Assembly: GCF_018219815.1 (NCBI RefSeq)
Contig: NZ_JADMKU010000014.1
Span: forward strand, 1 to 64,000
DNA length: 64,000 nucleotides
Direction of reading: 5' to 3'
Source: Thalassovita aquimarina
GTDB taxonomy: Bacteria > Pseudomonadota > Alphaproteobacteria > Rhodobacterales > Rhodobacteraceae
In this document: piece after piece, positions 42,542 to 51,766 of the stretch
Layout: the number at the start of each line of letters is the position of its first letter
Numbering within the stretch: the first letter of the stretch is position 1
The notes under the pieces: generated by a model
Told to the model about the DNA's origin: nothing
What the model saw: only the letters and a program-made list of their open reading frames with translations
Databases searched by the model: none
Position numbers and translations under genes: made by a program

Positions 42542-44269
42542 TCAGAAAAAGATATCCGACAGGTCGTCCTCTTCGGCGGCGGCCGGTTCCGCCGCGGCGA
42601 CGGGTTGTGCCACCGGTGCTTCTTCTTCCATTTCGCCCTCCAGTTCGGCGAACATGATTTCGTGAATGTCGCGCTCGGCCTGCATCGTGTAGGCGTTGTA
42701 CAGCTCTTCCAGATGCCGCGCGAAGATTTCCGAGGTGACCGCGTCGGCCAGCGGCAGCGGCTCCACCGACACCGGGTCGTCCTCGGCCAGCTGTTCGAGC
42801 TCGCGGAAGAACGAAAAGAAGGTGTCGGCGCTGGACGAAATCGCATTCGCGATCTGCGGCGCGTCGTTGTTCAGGCTGGGCAGCAGCTTGCCCAGCACGG
42901 CGCGCGCTTCGGTCAGGGTCGGGTCTTCTTCATCCATCCCTTCGATTTCGTCATCGACCGCGCCGGCTTCACGCGATGACCATTCATGCATACGCTGCTT
43001 GGTCTGCTCCATGATGTCGGCGAACTGGCTGAAGGTCACCGGCGCTTCGGAAATCACTTCGTTGATCTGCTGCGAGATCATGATCATGTCCATCGCTTCG
43101 CGGAAACCGCGGGCGCAGGTGATGATGGTGTTGAGCGCCGCAAGCTTCATCTGGAAGGCGCAGTCGGACAGGATCTTGCTGCGATCCGCCAGCGTTTCAT
43201 CGGCATCCTGCAGCCGCAGTTGCGCCTTTTCCTGCGCCTTCGCGCTGGCGGCAAAGTCGAACTTGCGCTCTCCCGGGCCGCGGGCGCCGCCATAGCCGCC
43301 ACCAAGCGTTTCCATGTCGAGCGTCCGTTCGCATTCCGCGAAGGAAGACGCGATTTCCCGGCACCGGGCCAGGAATTCCTGCTGCCGCCCGGCCAGGCTG
43401 GCGAACTGGGTACTGGCCTTGCGGGTGTCGGTCACCGCTTCGTTCACCGTCTGCTGCATCTGCGCCCGGGCTAGCAGCATCAGGCTGTGCGCCTCGGCCG
43501 ATTGCGACGGGTAAAGCGAAGCCCGGCCGGTGATCAGCCGGACATGTTCGGCACGCTGCCGGCTGCGATCGCCGACCTGCAGCGCGGAAATCACCGCCGA
43601 CACGTCACGTTCGGCCACGGTGACATATTCCGACAACCAGACAGATGCGGAATGCGCCGCCGTCATTCCCTTTTCCAACGAGGTCAGCGCGGTTTCCAGC
43701 GCTCGCGCTTTCGGTTTCAGGGTCGAAAACAGCGCCGCGGCGCGCTGTTCGACATTCTGCCCCATGTCGCCGGTCGCATCGACGATGCTGTCGATCACCT
43801 CGAACATTTCCTGCACCAGAACCGATGCATCGTTGGAAATGTCCGACAGGCTTTCGGCCAGCCGCACCAGCTGATCGCCAAGCGGACGGTGCCGGTGGCC
43901 CTGTGCGATGATCCGCGCGTTCAGCGACACGATGTTCGACGACTGGATGATCTTCGACAGTTCCTTCAGCGTCGAGGACATCTGCCGGCCGTTGTCGCGC
44001 AGGTCCTGCACGAAGGCCTTGGCATCGCCGCTATTGGCGTCGATCTGCTCCATCAACTCGGCGACCGAGCGCAGCCGCGCGTTGACCCGGGTCAGGTTCG
44101 ACGGATCGAGCAACTGGCCAAGATCGGCCACGCCCTCGCGCAGCTTCTTTGTTTCGTCAAAGGCAAAGAACAGCTTGTCCAATATGTCGCTCAGAACGGT
44201 TTCGATGCGCTGGAACGGCCCGTCGTTCAGACCGCGCGTATTCACCGCCACCATACGAAATTCTTTCAT
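42542..44269 (-). CDS. Soluble coiled-coil chemotaxis protein with CheZ-like features
   Basis: A 575-residue mostly helical cytoplasmic protein with no membrane segment. Two stretches (about 112-141, SNIVSLNARIIAQG..., and 374-405, KLAALNTIITCARGFREAMD) resemble decayed versions of the receptor hairpin tip (LLALNAAxEAARAGE). Between them D234 and Q238 in LQVGDRSRQRAEHV form a DxxxQ pattern like the CheZ phosphatase site (QDLTGQ). After an acidic Ala/Pro-rich linker the protein ends DDLSDIFF, similar to CheZ's CheY-binding tail (DDLLxSLGF type). It starts 4 bases after cheB with AAGGG upstream. Known family: not recognised with certainty. A CheY-P phosphatase or CheY-docking role is inference. 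Confidence 0.75.
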   Translation of the reverse strand: MKEFRMVAVNTRGLNDGPFQRIETVLSDILDKLFFAFDETKKLREGVADLGQLLDPSNLTRVNARLRSVAELMEQIDANSGDAKAFVQDLRDNGRQMSSTLKELSKIIQSSNIVSLNARIIAQGHRHRPLGDQLVRLAESLSDISNDASVLVQEMFEVIDSIVDATGDMGQNVEQRAAALFSTLKPKARALETALTSLEKGMTAAHSASVWLSEYVTVAERDVSAVISALQVGDRSRQRAEHVRLITGRASLYPSQSAEAHSLMLLARAQMQQTVNEAVTDTRKASTQFASLAGRQQEFLARCREIASSFAECERTLDMETLGGGYGGARGPGERKFDFAASAKAQEKAQLRLQDADETLADRSKILSDCAFQMKLAALNTIITCARGFREAMDMIMISQQINEVISEAPVTFSQFADIMEQTKQRMHEWSSREAGAVDDEIEGMDEEDPTLTEARAVLGKLLPSLNNDAPQIANAISSSADTFFSFFRELEQLAEDDPVSVEPLPLADAVTSEIFARHLEELYNAYTMQAERDIHEIMFAELEGEMEEEAPVAQPVAAAEPAAAEEDDLSDIFF

Positions 44270-44273
44270 GTCA

Positions 44274-45413
44274 TTACCCTTTCAGAGCGGCCTTGGCATG
44301 GCGTTCAGCATCAAAGTTCATGATCTGTGCAGCGATCTTGGACAGGTGGACCGCGCTTTCGGCACCGCCGCGTTCGACGGCTTCGCGCGGCATACCGTAG
44401 ACAACACAGCTTTCTTCGTTCTGGGCCAGCGTCCGCGCCCCGGCCTGGCGCATTTCCAGCATGCACTGGGCCCCGTCATCGCCCATGCCGGTCAGGATCA
44501 CGCCCATCGCGTTTCCGCCCGCTTCGATCGACAGCGACCGGAACAGAACATCGACGGAGGGCTTGTGGCGGCTCACCGGCGGCCCCTCGATCACCCGGCA
44601 GGTATAGGCGCGGCCACGCCGTTCAAGCGTGATGTGATGGCTGCCCGGCGCCACCAGTGCCAGCCCGCGTTCCATCTTGTCGCCGTCGCGGGCTTCGCGC
44701 ACCTCGATGTCACAAAGCCGGTTCAGACGGTTGGCGAAGGCTTCGGTGAACTTTTCCGGCATGTGCTGGACGATCGCGATCGGCGGGCAATCCTTCGGCA
44801 GTTCCTTCAGCACCTTGGCCAACGCCTCGGTGCCGCCGGTCGACGCGCCGATGCCGATGATTGGCGGCGTCTTCATCACCGCCGGCGCATTCGGGTTGCG
44901 CGCCGGCATGATCACGTCGGGGGATTGCTTCTTCTGCGGGTTGAAGTCGCGAACAACCTTCTTGCGCGCCTTCGCCTTGGGGCTGATCCGCGCCTGCGAC
45001 GCCGCCCGCACCGCGTGGCACACCCGTTGGGTACCTTCATCGTTCTTCGACAAGGCGCCGACATCGGCCTTCGACAGAACCTCGACCGCGCCCATTTCCA
45101 GCGCCTTCATCGAAGCGGCCGATCCCTGCTGGGTGTGGTTGGAACAAATCACCACCGGGATCGGGTGCTGCGACATGATCCGGCGCAGGAAGGTCAGCCC
45201 GTCCATGCGCGGCATTTCCACGTCCAGCAGAATGACATCGGGCAGCGCCTTGCGCATCTTTTCGGCCGCGTCGTACGGATCCTTGGCCATGTCGATCACC
45301 CGCAGGTCGGGCGCGGTTTCGACCATGTGCTTCAGCATGGTGCGCGCGGTCAGCGAATCCTCGACGATCATCACCCGCACCTGGTCCTGGGTCTGAAAAT
45401 GGGCAGTCATCAA
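44274..45413 (-). CDS. cheB: CheB, chemotaxis methylesterase/glutamine deamidase
   Basis: A 379-residue two-domain enzyme. The receiver (about 10-130) has phospho-aspartate D64 in ILLDVEMPRMDG. The esterase domain (about 185-375) carries the catalytic serine in IGASTGGTEAL, the histidine in IVQHMPEKF and the aspartate in GMGDDGAQ. A basic linker (KAKARKKVV) joins them. It removes receptor methyl groups added by CheR. Its ATG overlaps the cheR stop by 4 bases. Confidence 0.95.
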   Translation of the reverse strand: MMTAHFQTQDQVRVMIVEDSLTARTMLKHMVETAPDLRVIDMAKDPYDAAEKMRKALPDVILLDVEMPRMDGLTFLRRIMSQHPIPVVICSNHTQQGSAASMKALEMGAVEVLSKADVGALSKNDEGTQRVCHAVRAASQARISPKAKARKKVVRDFNPQKKQSPDVIMPARNPNAPAVMKTPPIIGIGASTGGTEALAKVLKELPKDCPPIAIVQHMPEKFTEAFANRLNRLCDIEVREARDGDKMERGLALVAPGSHHITLERRGRAYTCRVIEGPPVSRHKPSVDVLFRSLSIEAGGNAMGVILTGMGDDGAQCMLEMRQAGARTLAQNEESCVVYGMPREAVERGGAESAVHLSKIAAQIMNFDAERHAKAALKG

Positions 45414-46246
45414 ACGGCCTCCTTACGGAACACGGCAGCGGCGTGCTGGGTCAATCTGGGATCTGTCGCGGCAGCGGATTCGGAATGGCCGACAATCAGG
45501 TATCCGCCCGGCCGCAAATGGTCGGTGATCGCCTTGATCACCTGCCTCTGCATCGCGTCGTTGAAGTAGATCAGGACGTTGCGCAGGAAGATCACGTCCA
45601 TGTTCTTGTCCACGGGATAGGGCATGGCGGTCAGGTTCATCTGGGCGAATTTCACCTTTTCGCGCAGCGGCTTGATCACCCGGGCCAGGGCGCGCCCATC
45701 ACTGGAATGGCCCAGCTCGAGGTAGTCGTCCTGCATCGGCTTGGGAATATCAACGATTTCATCGCGGCTATACACGCCCTGCCGGGCCTTGCTGACCACG
45801 GTCGATGAAATGTCCGTGCCAAGGATCGTGAACTGGAACCCCGGTTGCCGCTTGGCATATTCCGCGAACACAATGGCGGTGGTGTAGGCTTCTTCGCCGG
45901 TCGAGCTTGCCGCGCTCCAGAACCGCAGCGCACGGCGCGTCTGGTGCTTCGGCAGGATGTGTTTCGTCATGAAGTCGAAATGAGCGTTCTCGCGGAAGAA
46001 ATCGGTCTTGTTCGTGGTCAGAACATCGATGATATGCGGCAATTCGGTCGCCAGCTGACCGCCTTCGAACACCAGTTCCAGATAGGTCCTGACATCGGGA
46101 ACCCCAACAGCCCGAATCCTTTTTCGCAACCGTCCCTCGATCATCGCGGACTTGTTTTCGGGCAGTTGGATGCCCGTTTTCTGGGTCACGATCGCGCAGA
46201 GTTTTTTACGCAATTCACGATCAACGGCTACGATGGCTGACGTCAT
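45410..46246 (-). CDS. cheR: CheR, chemotaxis protein methyltransferase
   Basis: A 278-residue SAM-dependent methyltransferase for receptor glutamates. The N-terminal helical domain (about 10-75; GIQLPENKSAMIEGRLRKR) is followed by the catalytic domain with LRFWSAASSTGEEAYT, where the second base-pair of the SAM loop reads SAASSTGEE, and DVIFLRNVLIYF. No TPR extension is present. GGGGGGAG precedes the ATG closely. It is coupled to cheB. Confidence 0.95.
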   Translation of the reverse strand: MTSAIVAVDRELRKKLCAIVTQKTGIQLPENKSAMIEGRLRKRIRAVGVPDVRTYLELVFEGGQLATELPHIIDVLTTNKTDFFRENAHFDFMTKHILPKHQTRRALRFWSAASSTGEEAYTTAIVFAEYAKRQPGFQFTILGTDISSTVVSKARQGVYSRDEIVDIPKPMQDDYLELGHSSDGRALARVIKPLREKVKFAQMNLTAMPYPVDKNMDVIFLRNVLIYFNDAMQRQVIKAITDHLRPGGYLIVGHSESAAATDPRLTQHAAAVFRKEAV

Positions 46247-46262
46247 GGCTCCCCCCGGAGGT

Positions 46263-46775
46263 TCAGGTTGCTTCGGCGTCTTCCACGGACTGGTGGAACT
46301 CCGAAATCACTTTCGAACTCAGCATCCGGTCGAGATCCAGAACGGTGACGAACTTGCCCTCGCGGCGGCCGACACCGGCGACCATGCGGGTATCCCAGTT
46401 CAGCAGGCCGTTCTGGGCGAAGGTTTCAAGCTTGTCGTCATCCAGCCGGGTGACTTCGAACACCTGATCGGCACGCAACCCGACCGGAGTCTCGGTTTCG
46501 CCGGTCTTGACCCACAACACGACGATCCGGGTGTCGGTGGTGTCTTCCTTGTAGGGCTGCGCAAGCAGCAGCCGCATGTCGACAACCAGGATGCTTTCGC
46601 CGCGCAGGTCGATATATCCCAGCAAGAATTCGGGCGCGCGCGGCAGCTTGGTGACGGGTTTCGGATCGAGGATTTCCATCACTCTCGATACCGGCAGAGC
46701 GACGCATTCATCGCCCAACCTGCAGGTCAGGAAGGTTTTCTGAAGCTCGTCTGTCTTAGGCTGCTGATCAAACAT
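46263..46775 (-). CDS. cheW: CheW coupling protein (second in operon order)
   Basis: A 170-residue CheW-like protein that links receptors to CheA. The double five-stranded barrel pattern is seen in FLTCRLGDECVALPVSRVMEIL, LLGYIDLRGESILVVDMRLLL and VGVGRREGKFVTVLDLDRML. An acidic/His tail of about 20 residues follows. Start at 46775; the stop of a small upstream open frame overlaps it. The sequence is clearly different from the other CheW, so the two may serve different receptors or different array positions. Confidence 0.9.
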   Translation of the reverse strand: MFDQQPKTDELQKTFLTCRLGDECVALPVSRVMEILDPKPVTKLPRAPEFLLGYIDLRGESILVVDMRLLLAQPYKEDTTDTRIVVLWVKTGETETPVGLRADQVFEVTRLDDDKLETFAQNGLLNWDTRMVAGVGRREGKFVTVLDLDRMLSSKVISEFHQSVEDAEAT

Positions 46776-46872
46776 GTTCGGCGTCCTGTCTTGCGTTTGC
46801 TTGGGCGGTGACGGCGTTCGCATCTGGCGAGAACCGGACCGGTTTGTTGGGGCGGGGAAACTGATCCGTCAT
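46768..46872 (-). CDS. Possible 34-codon gene between the two cheW genes
   Basis: An ATG at 46872 begins 13 bases after the upstream cheW stop and is preceded by GGGAG and AGGA. The frame (MTDQFPRPNKPVRFSPDANA, then 14 more residues) ends with a TGA that overlaps the downstream cheW start, allowing coupled translation. The predicted peptide is basic, proline-rich and disordered. Either it is a real small protein or a leader that feeds ribosomes into cheW; the only alternative is an unusually long 110-base gap inside a tightly packed operon. Confidence 0.45.
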   Translation of the reverse strand: MTDQFPRPNKPVRFSPDANAVTAQANARQDAEHV

Positions 46873-46885
46873 GATCCTGGCTCCC

Positions 46886-47383
46886 TCAGGCTGCGTGGTC
46901 GGCCGCTTGGTCGGCGCCCAGGTGCTGTTCGGCGACCCGTTCCAGATCGATCAGGTTGACGAAACGATCCTGCCAGCGGCCGATGCCCTTGATGGTCTGG
47001 GCCGGCCAGCGGGTGCCGACCGTCGGCACCGCCTGTACGGTTTCGGGATCCATCGACAACACCGCATGCACCTTTTCGGCGATCACGCCGATCGTCATCG
47101 GACCCGCGTCGAGGTTCAGTTCCAGAACCAGGATCCGGGTGTCGATGTCGAAGTCCTTCTGCGGCATGTTGAACAGCGGACGCAGGTCGGTCACCGGAAT
47201 GACCACGCCGCGCACATTGATCAGCCCCGCCGAATAGACGCCGGCCATCGGGACCCGGGTGATTTTCGGCGGTTCGATGACTTCGCGCAGGATCCGGGTG
47301 GGAACCGCCAACAGCTCGCCGCCCATTTCGAAGGCGACCAGGTCCTTCAGATCTTCTTCGGTCGATACCAATGCCAAGGTCAT
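46886..47383 (-). CDS. cheW: CheW coupling protein (first in operon order)
   Basis: A 165-residue CheW protein. The family pattern is visible in LVAFEMGGELLAVPTRILREVI, GVYSAGLINVRGVVIPVTDLRPLF and IKGIGRWQDRFVNLIDLERV. The start at 47383 overlaps the cheA stop by 4 bases, so its level is tied to CheA. The loop QAVPTVGTRWPAQTIKG lies where CheW contacts receptor tips. Confidence 0.92.
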   Translation of the reverse strand: MTLALVSTEEDLKDLVAFEMGGELLAVPTRILREVIEPPKITRVPMAGVYSAGLINVRGVVIPVTDLRPLFNMPQKDFDIDTRILVLELNLDAGPMTIGVIAEKVHAVLSMDPETVQAVPTVGTRWPAQTIKGIGRWQDRFVNLIDLERVAEQHLGADQAADHAA

Positions 47384-49371
47384 GCTGCTTGTTCCTTGTT
47401 CTGATTGTCCAGCCCCTGCGAGCGGACCAGCTGCGCCACGTCGACGATCAGGGCGACATCGCCATCGCCAAGGATGGTGGCGCCGGAAAAGACGTTCAGG
47501 CGGCTGTGCATCGGCGACAGTTGCTTGATCACCGTCTGGTAGGACCCGATGATCCGGTCGACCGCGAGGCCCACCTGGGTGCCGCCGGTTTCGACCAGAA
47601 CCACCTTGGGGTGTTCGTTGGTCGGGCCGTCGCATTCGAAAATCTCGCGCAGGCGCAGGATCGAAATCAGTTCCTCGCGCAGCTCGATGACGGTGGTCGG
47701 CTCAGAGCCCTTCTTCAGTTCCTCGGGCTGTTCGACGATCCCGCCAACAGCGGCCAGCGGCACGGTGAAGCGTTCATCGCCCACCTGCAGCAGCAGGCCC
47801 TCGATGATCGCCAGCGTCAGCGGCAGGCGCAGGGTGAAGGTGCTGCCGGCTCCCAGTTCGGATTCGATTTCCACCGACCCGCGCAATCCTTCGACGGTGG
47901 ACTTGACCACATCGGTGCCAACGCCGCGCCCCGACAGATCGGTGATTTGTTCGGCGGTCGAAAATCCCGGCTCCATCAGCAGCGCGAAAATCTCGCTGCG
48001 GCTGAGCACGGCATCTTCGCCGATCAGCCCGCGATCGATGGCGCGGCCGCGGATGAAGTCGGGATCCAGCCCCTTGCCGTCATCCTTGACGCTGATCAGA
48101 ACGTCGGCGCCGGAATAGCGCGCGCTCAGCGTGACGGTGCCGCGTGCCGGCTTGCCCGCTGCGATCCGGGTGTCGCTGTCTTCCAGCCCGTGATCCACCG
48201 CGTTGCGCAGGATATGGACCAGAGGATCGGACAGTTTTTCGATCACCGTCTTGTCCAGCTCGGTTTCCTCGCCTTCGATGACGAAGTCGAAGTCCTTGCC
48301 GGTCTTGCCCGCAAGGTCATGCGCCAGGCGCTGGAACCGTCCGGTGATGCTGGACACCGGGGTCAAGCGGATCGCCATGGTGGTGTCGCGCAGGCCAAGC
48401 GCCAGGCGCTGGATGTTTTCCACCACTTCCATCAGGTCGGAATTGCCCAGCTTGGAGGCGAGGTCGGTCAGCCGCGCCTCGGCGATCACCAATTCGCCGA
48501 CGCGGTCCATGATGTCATCCAGCCGTTCGGCGGAAACGCGCATCTGCACCTTGGCGGTGCCGCCCTTGCGATCCGAAGCCGCGGCTTTCTTCTCGGCTTC
48601 CTGTTGCTGGGCTCCCGGTTGCAGTTCCTCTTCGCGGAGGTCCTGCTGCACCGCGGGCTTTTCCTTCCGCACCGGCTTCAGCGACAGTTCCATCTGGTCC
48701 TCGTGGAACATGAAGACATCCATGATGTCCGATTCCGAGGCGCCACCGGGCAGTATCACTTCCCAGCCGGTATGCATTTCCGCCGGGTTCAGATCCGCCA
48801 GCGCCGGCAGGCCGTCAGTCAGCGCACGCACCTTGGTGTCCGCGCCGCCGATCTCGATCAGTTCGTCCAGCATCGCGATCGGGTTGCCGCCGATTTCCAT
48901 GAAATCCGGCGGCAGCTTGAAGGTCAGAATCCAGGCCTCCACTTCGCCGTCTTCGGCAACGTCTGGCTCAGGGGCGTCGATTGATGCCGCCGCGGGCGCA
49001 TCGCCTGCGGTCACCGCCGCCAGCGCGGATTTCAGTTCAGCGTCGCGCTCGACCGGGGGCTCTTCCCCCTCCAGCAACGCGACGATCAGGTCATAGGCTT
49101 TCAGCGAAACCGCAATCAGATCCGGTGTCACCGTGGCATTGCCCGACCGGACGGCTTCGAAGGCCGCCTCGAAATCGTGGATGAACTCGGCCAGGCGGGC
49201 GTAACCGAACATCGCGCCGGTTCCCTTCAGCGTGTGCAGGTCACGGAAGACCTGGGTCACCAGTTCGGCATCGTCGGGCGTTTTGTTCAGGGCCAACAGG
49301 GCATCCTGCAGGCTCTCGATCAGGGCCTCGGTTTCCTGACGGAAAATCTCTTGGGTTTCTGCATCAATCAT
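47380..49371 (-). CDS. cheA: CheA, chemotaxis histidine kinase
   Basis: A 663-residue class II kinase. The P1 Hpt domain has phosphorylated H46 in FRDLHTLKGTGAMFG. A P2-like segment lies at about 140-235 (EAWILTFKLPPDFMEIGGNP). The Gln/Glu/Lys-rich linker is at 235-275. The P3 dimerisation helix (SAERLDDIMDRVGELVIAEARL) and P4 ATPase (HILRNAVDHGLED, DDGKGLD, GRGVGTDVV) follow, and a C-terminal P5 CheW-like domain runs from about 530. It phosphorylates CheY and CheB. Its start shares one base with the cheY stop (TAATG). Confidence 0.96.
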   Translation of the reverse strand: MIDAETQEIFRQETEALIESLQDALLALNKTPDDAELVTQVFRDLHTLKGTGAMFGYARLAEFIHDFEAAFEAVRSGNATVTPDLIAVSLKAYDLIVALLEGEEPPVERDAELKSALAAVTAGDAPAAASIDAPEPDVAEDGEVEAWILTFKLPPDFMEIGGNPIAMLDELIEIGGADTKVRALTDGLPALADLNPAEMHTGWEVILPGGASESDIMDVFMFHEDQMELSLKPVRKEKPAVQQDLREEELQPGAQQQEAEKKAAASDRKGGTAKVQMRVSAERLDDIMDRVGELVIAEARLTDLASKLGNSDLMEVVENIQRLALGLRDTTMAIRLTPVSSITGRFQRLAHDLAGKTGKDFDFVIEGEETELDKTVIEKLSDPLVHILRNAVDHGLEDSDTRIAAGKPARGTVTLSARYSGADVLISVKDDGKGLDPDFIRGRAIDRGLIGEDAVLSRSEIFALLMEPGFSTAEQITDLSGRGVGTDVVKSTVEGLRGSVEIESELGAGSTFTLRLPLTLAIIEGLLLQVGDERFTVPLAAVGGIVEQPEELKKGSEPTTVIELREELISILRLREIFECDGPTNEHPKVVLVETGGTQVGLAVDRIIGSYQTVIKQLSPMHSRLNVFSGATILGDGDVALIVDVAQLVRSQGLDNQNKEQAA

Positions 49372-49736
49372 TAGCCCACCACCTTGTTCACCACGGCCAA
49401 CAGCTTGGCCTGTTCAAACGGTTTCATGATCCAGCCCAGGGCACCGGCGGAACGCGCCTGATCCTTTAGGTTGCCTTCGCTTTCGGTGGACAGGAAAATG
49501 ATCGGCACACCGCTGCTGCTGGGATCGTTGCGATAGGCCTGGATGAATTCGATCCCGGTCATGTTGGGCATGTTCTGGTCGGTGATGACCATGTCGAAAC
49601 GCTTGGATTTCGCCGTTTCCAGCCCCTGCGCGCCATCTTCGGCCTGGGTTACCTCGAATCCTTCCTGCTGCAGCGTCATCGCCACCATGCGGCGGACGGA
49701 CGGGGAATCGTCGATGATCAGGATTTCTTTGCTCAT
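49371..49736 (-). CDS. cheY: CheY, chemotaxis response regulator
   Basis: A 121-residue single receiver domain. It has the acidic pair in LIIDDSPSVRRM, phospho-aspartate D53 in VITDQNMPNMTG, the threonine/serine switch in IIFLSTESEG, and K103-type lysine in GWIMKPFEQ. The start at 49736 (MSKEILII) is preferred over an ATG 3 codons earlier. It is the only CheY in this cluster, which makes signal termination by an additional phosphatase more likely to be needed. Confidence 0.94.
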   Translation of the reverse strand: MSKEILIIDDSPSVRRMVAMTLQQEGFEVTQAEDGAQGLETAKSKRFDMVITDQNMPNMTGIEFIQAYRNDPSSSGVPIIFLSTESEGNLKDQARSAGALGWIMKPFEQAKLLAVVNKVVG

Positions 49737-49762
49737 TGTTCTCAACTTTCAGCGTTTTCAGT

Positions 49763-50053
49763 TTATTCCGTCAGTTCGGAACCGAACCCTGTCCGGGCCA
49801 GCATCGCGCCGAACGGGGCATGTCGATCCGCGAGCGCAGACAGGTTGCCGGTGTCCACGCGGTTTTCCTTCTTGGCGGCGCACAACACCTGGCCAAGCGC
49901 GAACAGAACCGATGGCGACACGTCCTCCGCCACATCCATGGCAAGTTCGGCCGGCGCGCCTTCCGGCGCTTCGGCAAGCGCATCGCGCAGCGGCACCAAG
50001 GCTTCGAAGGTGCTGGACCCGTCAAGGGTGATTTGCAGGGCAGTTTCGGGCAT
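49763..50053 (-). CDS. Small STAS-domain protein of the chemotaxis operon
   Basis: A 96-residue protein with a STAS-like strand/helix pattern (LQITLDGSSTFEALVPLRDAL; ELAMDVAEDVSPSVLFALGQVL). STAS domains in sigma-factor control and chemotaxis clusters bind partner kinases or nucleotides. The usual phosphorylatable serine would fall in DVSPSV. Start at 50053, after GAGGAAC. It sits between the receptor and cheY, 81 bases from the receptor stop. Its role is inferred from position only. Confidence 0.8.
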   Translation of the reverse strand: MPETALQITLDGSSTFEALVPLRDALAEAPEGAPAELAMDVAEDVSPSVLFALGQVLCAAKKENRVDTGNLSALADRHAPFGAMLARTGFGSELTE

Positions 50054-50134
50054 CAGATGTTCCTCGTTCAGTCCTTCACATGCATTCAACGTCGTTCGGC
50101 CAGCCCGGCAGCGCAGCCGCCGCCGGGGGCTTGA

Positions 50135-51766
50135 TCACGACGCCAGTTTGAAATCGGCCTCTTCACTGGCGCCGTCTTCATCACCGAGATTGAGCTCGGC
50201 ACCGGTTTCCTTCTCGGCCCCGTCTTCCGCCACGGCCTCCGGCGCGGCGGAACCTTCATCGATCCGGAAGAAGGAAATCACCTCGGCCAGCTGTTCGGCC
50301 TGGCTCGACAGTTCGGTCGCCGCGCTCGACAATTCCTCGGCGGCCGAATTGTTCGACTGCGTGACTCTGTCGAGGCGCTGCACCGATTCATTGATCTGGG
50401 TCGATCCGATGGCCAGTTCCCGCGTCGCCGAAGAAATGTCGCTGACCAACGACGATGTCTTTTCGATATTCGGCACAAGGCCCTGCAGCATCTCGCCGGC
50501 CTTGGTCGCGGTGGACACGGTGTTCGACGACAGCGCTGAAATCTCGGCCGCCGCCTGCTGGCTGTTTTCGGCCAGCTTGCGGACTTCGGCGGCCACCACC
50601 GCGAAGCCGCGGCCATGTTCGCCGGCACGTGCCGCCTCGACCGCCGCGTTCAGCGCCAGCAGGTCGGTCTGACGGGCGATTTCCTGCAGGATCATGATCC
50701 GTTCGCCGATCGTCTTCATCGCTTCGACCGCCTCGGACACCGTCGATCCCGACACCTGTGCATCCTGAGCGGCCTTCGAGGCGATTTCCTCGGTCGCGGC
50801 GGCATTGTCCGAACTGGCCGAGATATTGGCCGACATCTGCTCGACCGCAGTCGACACTTCCTCGGTCGATCCCGCCTGCACCGAGGCGCCTTCTGACAGG
50901 CTTTCCGAGGTGCCGGCCATCTGGGTTGCGCCCGCCGCCAGGTTGCGCACCGCCGAAGCCACGTTGCCGACCGTTTCGCGCAGATGAACGACCATATCGT
51001 TCTGGGCCTTCAACAGGTCGGTGATTTCGTTGTTTCCGGAAATTACTGCAGTATTGCGCAGGTCGCCTTCTGCCACGTTGCGGGCCAGCGCGATGGAGCG
51101 TTTGAAACCCCGCGAAATCTGGCGCATGACCAACAATGCCGAAAGGCCGCTGAGTACGAAGACCACCGCGACGATCATGGTCAGGTTCCGGATGGTTTCT
51201 TCCAGCGCGGTTTCCGCCTCCACAACCGCCGCCTGCATCGCTTCGTTCAGTTGCTGGGTCAAATCCGCGGTCACTTCAAGCGCCGTGGTCGTGTATTCAC
51301 CCGACTGGTTCTGGAACAGCGTATTGGCCGCGATGCCCTTCGCCTTGCTGTCGCTCATGGAATAAGACACCACCTGTTCGTTTGTTTCGAATGCCAGGTC
51401 ATGCATGGTCTGCAGTTTCGACAGAGAATCTGTCTTTTCCTCGTCGACCTTTTCCTGCAACGAAGAAATCAGTGCGCGGAACTTTTCGTTTTCCTCCTTG
51501 ATCAGCTTCAGCAGGTTGGGAATGCGCTCATCCGAGTCGACCCGCAGGGGAATGAGAACCTCGGCGACCTGGTTCCGCATCCGCTGTTCGATCGCGGCGA
51601 TTTCCTCGATCTGGCTAACCTTGACCATTTCGCCGTTAACAACATGATCGAAGCTCTCATTGGCAAGCTGGAGTTGGCGCACGGCAAAAAACATGCTGCC
51701 GGCGAAGGACACGAAAACGAACAAGAAGGTGAATGCCAATCTGGCATTGAGCGTAAAGCGCATCAT
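50135..51766 (-). CDS. Methyl-accepting chemotaxis protein
   Basis: A 543-residue transmembrane receptor. TM1 lies at about 8-28, a four-helix-bundle-type periplasmic domain at 30-188 (helical, acidic, no Cache motif), TM2 at about 192-212, and HAMP at 213-268. The signalling domain has the invariant tip ([17 protein letters not shown] followed by [10 protein letters not shown]). The C-terminal tail is acidic, ends EEADFKLAS, and lacks the NWETF-type docking pentapeptide. As first gene of the operon it is the probable cognate receptor for this CheA/CheW set. Confidence 0.95.
   Translation of the reverse strand: MMRFTLNARLAFTFLFVFVSFAGSMFFAVRQLQLANESFDHVVNGEMVKVSQIEEIAAIEQRMRNQVAEVLIPLRVDSDERIPNLLKLIKEENEKFRALISSLQEKVDEEKTDSLSKLQTMHDLAFETNEQVVSYSMSDSKAKGIAANTLFQNQSGEYTTTALEVTADLTQQLNEAMQAAVVEAETALEETIRNLTMIVAVVFVLSGLSALLVMRQISRGFKRSIALARNVAEGDLRNTAVISGNNEITDLLKAQNDMVVHLRETVGNVASAVRNLAAGATQMAGTSESLSEGASVQAGSTEEVSTAVEQMSANISASSDNAAATEEIASKAAQDAQVSGSTVSEAVEAMKTIGERIMILQEIARQTDLLALNAAVEAARAGEHGRGFAVVAAEVRKLAENSQQAAAEISALSSNTVSTATKAGEMLQGLVPNIEKTSSLVSDISSATRELAIGSTQINESVQRLDRVTQSNNSAAEELSSAATELSSQAEQLAEVISFFRIDEGSAAPEAVAEDGAEKETGAELNLGDEDGASEEADFKLAS

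Noticed and set aside
47371-48984. Open frame of 537 codons antisense to cheA
   Set aside because: Mirror of CheA. No domain is recognisable.
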